From contig NZ_CP020991.1 of the NCBI RefSeq assembly GCF_002874775.1, positions 186,001-250,000 of the forward strand: DNA of 64,000 nt, given 5' to 3'. Below the pieces are notes generated by a model. The model was not told where the DNA came from. It did no database searches and was given only the letters and a program-made list of their open reading frames with translations. Source of the stretch: Monoglobus pectinilyticus (GTDB taxonomy: Bacteria; Bacillota; Clostridia; Monoglobales; Monoglobaceae). Below are positions 59,348 to 64,000 of this stretch, piece after piece; position 1 is the stretch's first letter; every line of letters begins with the position of its first letter. Both the position numbers and the translations under genes were made by a program.

Positions 59348-59947
59348 CTCCCTTCAATATACTACAGATGGATTGTATCAGAATTTTATATATTTTGAAA
59401 CGAAGTGTGATTCATGAAATGCGAATCCCAAAATCTTCTTAAATTTTTTATATCAAACCTTACTCTGTATAGAGTAAAGATATATTAATAAGTTTTAGGA
59501 TATTTATCTAACAATAATATTTTTCTTTATAATGTATAAGTTTAAAGATTAATTATATTATCATTATATATAAACCTATTAATTAATCTTCTAATTTCTT
59601 ATTTCTAAATAATACTCTGAAGTATTGATATGTTGGTCAAAAAAATTTGCAGTTATCAGGCTATAGTAACATTTTCTTTATTGAAAATGTCATAGCAAAA
59701 ATATAAAAGGGTATGTTTTCACACCCTTTTAATAATCTAATAAAGAGCACAATTTTTTATATCAAAAATTCTGTTGAATATATATACACCAAAAAGATAT
59801 ATATTATATTAAGTTTATGATACATATGCTGCAGCAGTAATATCGATGTATTATAAGTAAAATATTTGTTTATTTTTATATAAATAAATACGCAGTTGTC
59901 AATAATAGAAATATTTATACTTATTATCTGTATGATGTATTTTATAA
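59348..59947. other. Gene-free AT-rich region with several hairpins
   Basis: No coding frame is convincing in this 600-base stretch. Three inverted repeats are visible: AAGATTAATTA (59545-59555) / TAATTAATCTT (59580-59590); GCTAT...ACATTTTC (59660-59676) / GAAAATGT...ATAGC (59683-59696); and AAAAGGGT (59705-59712) / ACCCTTTT (59723-59730), the last with a T-rich tail on the reverse strand. A small RNA or terminators are possible. Confidence 0.4.
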
Positions 59948-61234
59948 TTATAAAGTAATTATATTATAATTTGCATTTAGAATTACTAGATTTTGTGGAA
60001 ACTCCCGCATGAGATTCCAGTAGCCAATTCCTGATAAATTGTAACGTTCGGCAAGCTGGAGTTTGGCGGTAATACTTCTTGGATCTTCAAACCAAACTTC
60101 ATGAAGTCGCCCTTCATTATCTGTGTATCTGAACCATGGTGATTGCGCAACAGTGTCAAATTGTATTTCTGCATTATTTGCTTCCGCTATCCTAATACAT
60201 TCTACCGGTGATAAAGATGTTGCTTTTGTTACTCCTTGTTCAAATGGCAAGGGCCAGTCATAACCATAAGTCGGAACGCCTAAAAGTATTTTTGAAGAAG
60301 ATATGCGGGTCAGAGCATACTCCACCACTTCATTAACTTTATTTATTGGAGCCACAGCCATTGGCGGTCCATATGTATATCCCCACTCATAAGTCATAAG
60401 TAACACTTTATCCACAGATGAGGCAATAGCGCCATAATCATGACCTTCATATAAAGTTCCTTGCTGTGTGTCGCTAACTTTTGGAGCAAGCGCTGAAAAT
60501 AGCGGGTATCCAAGAGGATTTATAGCTTTGTACATATTTTGGAGAAATATAACATAATCATATCTATCTTCCGGGTATATAAATTCAAAATCTATATCAA
60601 GACCGTCATATCCTTTTCGTTCCATGTTACCAATAGTCTCATTGATTAATTTACTTTGTATATTTTCATTTGTGAAGACAAGATTTGCTCTTTCATTGCT
60701 GAAGTTTCCAGCTTCAGTTAATGTTGAAAGGTGCATTAAATTTTTGGTTCCAAAGCTGTTTGCCATAGCAATCATCCACTCATCGTTTTCTAAATTAACC
60801 AATCCACCGTCTTCTCTTATCCCATAAGTAAATGGGGTAGAGTATGTCATATAAGGCAGCTGTTCTCGAAGAAGTTCGCGACTTATGAACGGATAAGCAT
60901 ATCCGTTGGTTATAAATGATGTTGTTCTGTTTTCATCTTGATATTTAATTACTATTGTTTGACCCGGTGAAATGTTTGTACTGCCTTTTAAGAAATAATT
61001 GTTTCTTAATAAAGTTTTAATGCTGACATTATATCTGTTTGCTATACCTGTCAGAGTATCTCCCTGCTGAACTATATATTGTGTTTCGGGTTGCAGTATA
61101 ACCAATGCTTGACCGATAACAGCCCTTGAGTTGGTGTTTAAACCATTATCAGCTAAAAAATTATTTAAATTTACATTGTATTCATTAGCGATACCGGTTA
61201 GTGTTTCTCCTGGTTTGACGACATGAATAATCAT
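59948..61234 (-). CDS. LysM-GH18 spore peptidoglycan hydrolase (YaaH/SleL-like)
   Basis: 428 residues, no signal peptide. Two LysM domains come first: HVVKPGETLTGIANEYNVNL (1-48) and YIVQQGDTLTGIANRYNVSI (52-97). A GH18 barrel follows with YDGLDIDFEFIYPEDRYDYV, where the last Glu of DxxDxDxE is the catalytic acid. This two-LysM plus GH18 layout is that of Bacillus YaaH/SleL, which cut spore cortex peptidoglycan in germination. No signal peptide is usual for spore-coat-located forms. It is upstream of neither protease gene in an operon: about 400 bases separate them. Confidence 0.88.
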   Translation of the reverse strand: MIIHVVKPGETLTGIANEYNVNLNNFLADNGLNTNSRAVIGQALVILQPETQYIVQQGDTLTGIANRYNVSIKTLLRNNYFLKGSTNISPGQTIVIKYQDENRTTSFITNGYAYPFISRELLREQLPYMTYSTPFTYGIREDGGLVNLENDEWMIAMANSFGTKNLMHLSTLTEAGNFSNERANLVFTNENIQSKLINETIGNMERKGYDGLDIDFEFIYPEDRYDYVIFLQNMYKAINPLGYPLFSALAPKVSDTQQGTLYEGHDYGAIASSVDKVLLMTYEWGYTYGPPMAVAPINKVNEVVEYALTRISSSKILLGVPTYGYDWPLPFEQGVTKATSLSPVECIRIAEANNAEIQFDTVAQSPWFRYTDNEGRLHEVWFEDPRSITAKLQLAERYNLSGIGYWNLMREFPQNLVILNANYNIITL

Positions 61235-61632
61235 ATTTATACCTCCGTGATTTATATTTATTTGTTTACATTAAAATTAATTGTTAAACTACTAATTAAA
61301 GATATGTCATGAATTTCTGCCTATTATATTTTTAAAAGTATATAGCACATTTCACATAAACTAATATATCAGTCATAAATAATATAACAGATATTTATTT
61401 TTTAATATATATAATTAATAGTGTACCAGATTAAACCAACAAATGGCAGATAATTAACATGAATGTAAATCTTACTACGACATAATAATTACAATATATA
61501 AATTGTGATTAAAAAATAATAAATGTTTCTAATAAATATTATTATGAATTTATCTGCACTTATCTTCAAACCATTAATTCCATTGACAAAATTATTTTAT
61601 CAAAAGATTTTTATATAAAAAAATTCTAAGTT
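61235..61632. other. Gene-free AT-rich spacer
   Basis: 398 bases between the protease gene and the LysM-GH18 gene. I see no coding frame, no clear terminator and no repeat. It should contain the promoter of the GH18 gene near its left end (61235-61330), but no consensus sequence stands out; a sporulation sigma factor might explain that. Confidence 0.4.
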
Positions 61633-63339
61633 TTATAATTCACGCATCAGATGGAAAGACTGCATTAGATTTAAGGTTCCGTATCCCCATTGTTCATTGG
61701 GATAATCCATTGCAATGCTTTTTACACATCCGCGTATCAAGTAAGCCCGTATTTGATAGGTGCTTAATGATACATCGTTTCCATTTACAATTCCCCATTG
61801 CATTAAAAGTGCGCAGGCACCACTGGTTATTGCGGCAGCAGCACTTGTGCCGCTCATTTGGCCAAATCCATACGGAAAGTACCCGCCTATATTAACGCCG
61901 GGAGCTACTAAATCCGGAAGAGTTACTTCTGCCCTCGATGGACCCCAAGAGGATTTTTGATAAAGACTTTGGCTTAAACTATTATAAGCTCCACAGCATA
62001 TAGTGCCAATTGCTGTCCCTGGAATAGTTGTGGTGTAATATGGTGAAGCAGACAGGAATTCTACATCTGTAGACACAAATCCTGACATTGGAAGCCATGA
62101 GTGATAAACACCATTAAGAATAATGTCACCATGAACAATAATGGTCCATATTCCGGGAGTAGCATCTAATATTCGCACAACTGTTAACTGACCGCCGCTG
62201 CCCTCCAGCGGCATATAATATTCTACAGTTACTCTGGTATTCTCAAGAACAAGCTTTACCTCTGTGCTTGTGCCCGCTTTTGCCGGTACACGTCCAACTA
62301 ATTCTCCGGATGGTGACCGAATTGATACAGAAAGCCTATCGGATACAGTATTCCAAAGCGAAATACATATGTTACCGGCGTTGCTGCCTACTCTTACATC
62401 AACATTCTGAGTTTCACCAACTGTGTTGAGTTTTCCTGATGTATGATGGCGCTCCTGACATTCATTTCCGGCTGCATTACAAATACAAACTCCTTTTAAA
62501 TTAGATATACCGCTTAAATATTCTTCAAATATACTGAAACCATCGTGACTTCCAAAGTTTGTACCTAGACCAAGACAAATTACTACCGGCCTTTTCAATT
62601 CATGAGCCTTTTTTATAATATATTCAATACCTACCATTACTGCACTTGATTCAAAAGCGTATTCCTGTTGGTCTGGAACGCAAAATTTTTCAAGATAAAA
62701 TGGCCGGGCTTTTTTTAATTTAACGGCAATTATATCAGCCTCAGGCGCTGCTCCTGAAAAATCATCTATTTCTCTTCCTGCAGCTACCGAGGCCAAAAAG
62801 GTTCCGTGGCCTGATTTATCATGTTCAGGAACTATATCATGAGGATTTTCAGAAGATAATGCGGAGTTAATTTGTTCATTATTGTATTCATGTCCGAAAA
62901 AGAAACCGTCAGGAGGATCTCCTTCAGCTGTTTGATCATATATAAATTGAATTTTACTTGTTCCGTCTTCATAAATAAAGCTTTTTTGCATATAATCAAT
63001 ACCTGTGTCTACGATACCAACTAAAACGCCTCTGCCTTTTAAGTCAAGATACGGTTGGTTATGAACCGGTATAATTCCGGCTGAATCAAGAGGAGGACGG
63101 TCCAGTGTTCCCAATATTACAGGTGCAGAACTTATAAACGATGTGCTTAAATAAGAAAGCAAATCATCATAGTGACTTTTATCTATATAACCGATAATAT
63201 ATCTTCCGGATAGAGTCTGTGTAATTGTTATATTAGGATTTTCTTTTATAAATTCATCAAGATAATCGGAACTTCTGACTATAAAATCAAGAGTGTCGGG
63301 CGATTGTATAAAATTTTTGATCTCATTTGAAAGTTCCAT
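61633..63339 (-). CDS. Csp-like subtilisin-family protease with intact triad
   Basis: 568 residues from ATG 63339 (AAGGAG 8 bases upstream). The subtilase triad is complete: Asp111 in GVLVGIVDTGIDYM, His178 in DKSGHGTFLASVAAG, Ser499 in QMSGTSAAAAITSG. A large insertion (about 320-450, beta-rich, with LWNTVSDRLSVSIRSPSGEL) between His and Ser is the jelly-roll domain of clostridial Csp germination proteases. It lacks a secretion signal, as Csp proteins packed in spores do. Csp enzymes activate the cortex lytic enzyme SleC. It lies directly after a second gene of the same family. Confidence 0.87.
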   Translation of the reverse strand: MELSNEIKNFIQSPDTLDFIVRSSDYLDEFIKENPNITITQTLSGRYIIGYIDKSHYDDLLSYLSTSFISSAPVILGTLDRPPLDSAGIIPVHNQPYLDLKGRGVLVGIVDTGIDYMQKSFIYEDGTSKIQFIYDQTAEGDPPDGFFFGHEYNNEQINSALSSENPHDIVPEHDKSGHGTFLASVAAGREIDDFSGAAPEADIIAVKLKKARPFYLEKFCVPDQQEYAFESSAVMVGIEYIIKKAHELKRPVVICLGLGTNFGSHDGFSIFEEYLSGISNLKGVCICNAAGNECQERHHTSGKLNTVGETQNVDVRVGSNAGNICISLWNTVSDRLSVSIRSPSGELVGRVPAKAGTSTEVKLVLENTRVTVEYYMPLEGSGGQLTVVRILDATPGIWTIIVHGDIILNGVYHSWLPMSGFVSTDVEFLSASPYYTTTIPGTAIGTICCGAYNSLSQSLYQKSSWGPSRAEVTLPDLVAPGVNIGGYFPYGFGQMSGTSAAAAITSGACALLMQWGIVNGNDVSLSTYQIRAYLIRGCVKSIAMDYPNEQWGYGTLNLMQSFHLMREL

Positions 63340-63340
63340 A

Positions 63341-64000
63341 TTAAATTCTCCTTTTATATAGTTCCAAATCATCGATGGTGTCACAAAGACTTAGTTTTCC
63401 ATATCCCCAAAGAGGATTGGGATAGGTTAAATATGTATTTCGGACTGCATTTTTGCATAGGAAAGCTTTAACACGCTGTCCGTAAAGAAAAGGATCATTC
63501 CCTTTTACAATTCCCCATTCCATCATAAGAGCCGCTGCTCCAGAAACAAATGGGGCAGCCATGCTGGTTCCCGTATATGTATCAAAACCACCGCCGGATT
63601 TTGCTGTATAGATGTTTTCGGCAGGAGCTGTCAAATCCAATTGAGGCAGTCCAATTTCATGCATTGTGCCGCCTCTTCCTGAAAAGGTGCAAACAGTGTC
63701 AGTTTCGGGCCTATAACCGCCAACAGAAATTGGAGTAACCGCAGTAGCCGGTAATGTCATCGTCATGTCTGGAGTAGATTCAAGAAATGAAGTACGTTCA
63801 GACACTTCATCAATTGTCGGGAGCCAAACGTCAAAATTACCGTCTACTATTTTTTCACCGTAACATATTAGAGTCCAAATACCGTCCATTAGGTCTGATG
63901 CTGCTCCTAAATTAACGTAAATTTCCTGAGCTGCACTATAATGATTTGGTTCACCAAAAGAAAAAGATATTTTAACATTGTGTAAGTTTAAACTAATATC
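63341..64000 (-). CDS. Second Csp-like subtilase, C-terminal part (5' end outside window)
   Basis: The frame is open to the right window edge; about 219 C-terminal residues are visible. MDGIWTLICYGEKIVDGNFD belongs to the jelly-roll insert, and FDTYTGTSMAAPFVSGAAAL carries the catalytic Ser. The end (YPNPLWGYGKLSLCDTIDDL) matches the close of the downstream gene (YPNEQWGYGTLNLMQSFHLM). The stop lies 1 base before the next gene's start codon region, so the two are co-translated. Whether Asp and His are kept cannot be seen. Confidence 0.85.
   Translation of the reverse strand, partial: DISLNLHNVKISFSFGEPNHYSAAQEIYVNLGAASDLMDGIWTLICYGEKIVDGNFDVWLPTIDEVSERTSFLESTPDMTMTLPATAVTPISVGGYRPETDTVCTFSGRGGTMHEIGLPQLDLTAPAENIYTAKSGGGFDTYTGTSMAAPFVSGAAALMMEWGIVKGNDPFLYGQRVKAFLCKNAVRNTYLTYPNPLWGYGKLSLCDTIDDLELYKRRI

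Overview
The window looks like a spore-forming, low-GC anaerobic Firmicute of the class Clostridia. The evidence is a chromosome with AT-rich spacers, two multi-subunit 2-oxoacid:ferredoxin oxidoreductases, sporulation and germination genes (CotF-like coat proteins, YunB, a LysM/GH18 spore-cortex type hydrolase, Csp-like subtilases) and the Firmicute gene orders rpsF-ssb-rpsR and dxs-tlyA-nadK-recN. A secreted CE12-like SGNH esterase with SLH-like segments fits a plant-polysaccharide-degrading gut bacterium; the species cannot be fixed from this window.

Region 1 (1 to about 20218) is the integrase-side end of an integrative and conjugative element (ICE). It starts inside a class B sortase, followed by a CHAP-domain cell-wall hydrolase. 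Then comes a scarred stretch: a reverse-strand cassette of three small genes between 36-bp repeats, a beheaded helicase remnant, tnpV, and an IS481-type insertion sequence flanked by a 26-bp direct repeat. A tetracycline-resistance module follows: a leader-peptide-controlled mosaic ribosomal protection gene of the tet(O/32/O) type and the efflux gene tet(40). Next are two sigma-like regulators, a GIY-YIG protein, and an ImmA/XRE pair divergent from a Y-family DNA polymerase operon. That operon holds a polymerase, a serine-less S24/UmuD-like protein, a small conserved protein, a second ImmA-like protease and a zinc ribbon. The recombination end has a third sigma-like protein, a MazF-like protein with a zinc-ribbon tail, four overlapping or closely spaced genes carrying six excisionase-type HTH domains, and a tyrosine integrase. 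The element ends at the 3' third of a tRNA gene (20177-20218), the likely attachment site.

Region 2 (20219-64000) is chromosome. It contains two coat proteins; a two-gene 2-oxoacid:ferredoxin oxidoreductase (alpha-beta and gamma-delta fusions); purD; rpsF-ssb-rpsR; a cytidylate-kinase-like gene; the secreted esterase; GNAT, recR and recD2; a Xer-like recombinase converging on an ABC-F ATPase; korDABC; a P-loop ATPase and an RseC-like protein; dxs-tlyA-nadK-recN; a VOC protein; a partial his cluster with a fused hisZ-hisG, hisA and hisIE; copA-copZ; an operon mtrB(TRAP)-pyk-thioesterase; yunB; a GH13 enzyme; two paralogous small XRE-like proteins; a LysM-GH18 protein; and two tandem Csp-like serine proteases, the last cut by the window edge.

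The observations most worth pursuing are the ICE polymerase/ImmA/degenerate-S24 operon with its operator-rich promoter, the six-domain excisionase-like array with a 33-bp perfect palindrome, the repeated hairpins at ribosome-binding sites in the ICE, the hisZ-hisG fusion, and TRAP upstream of pyruvate kinase.
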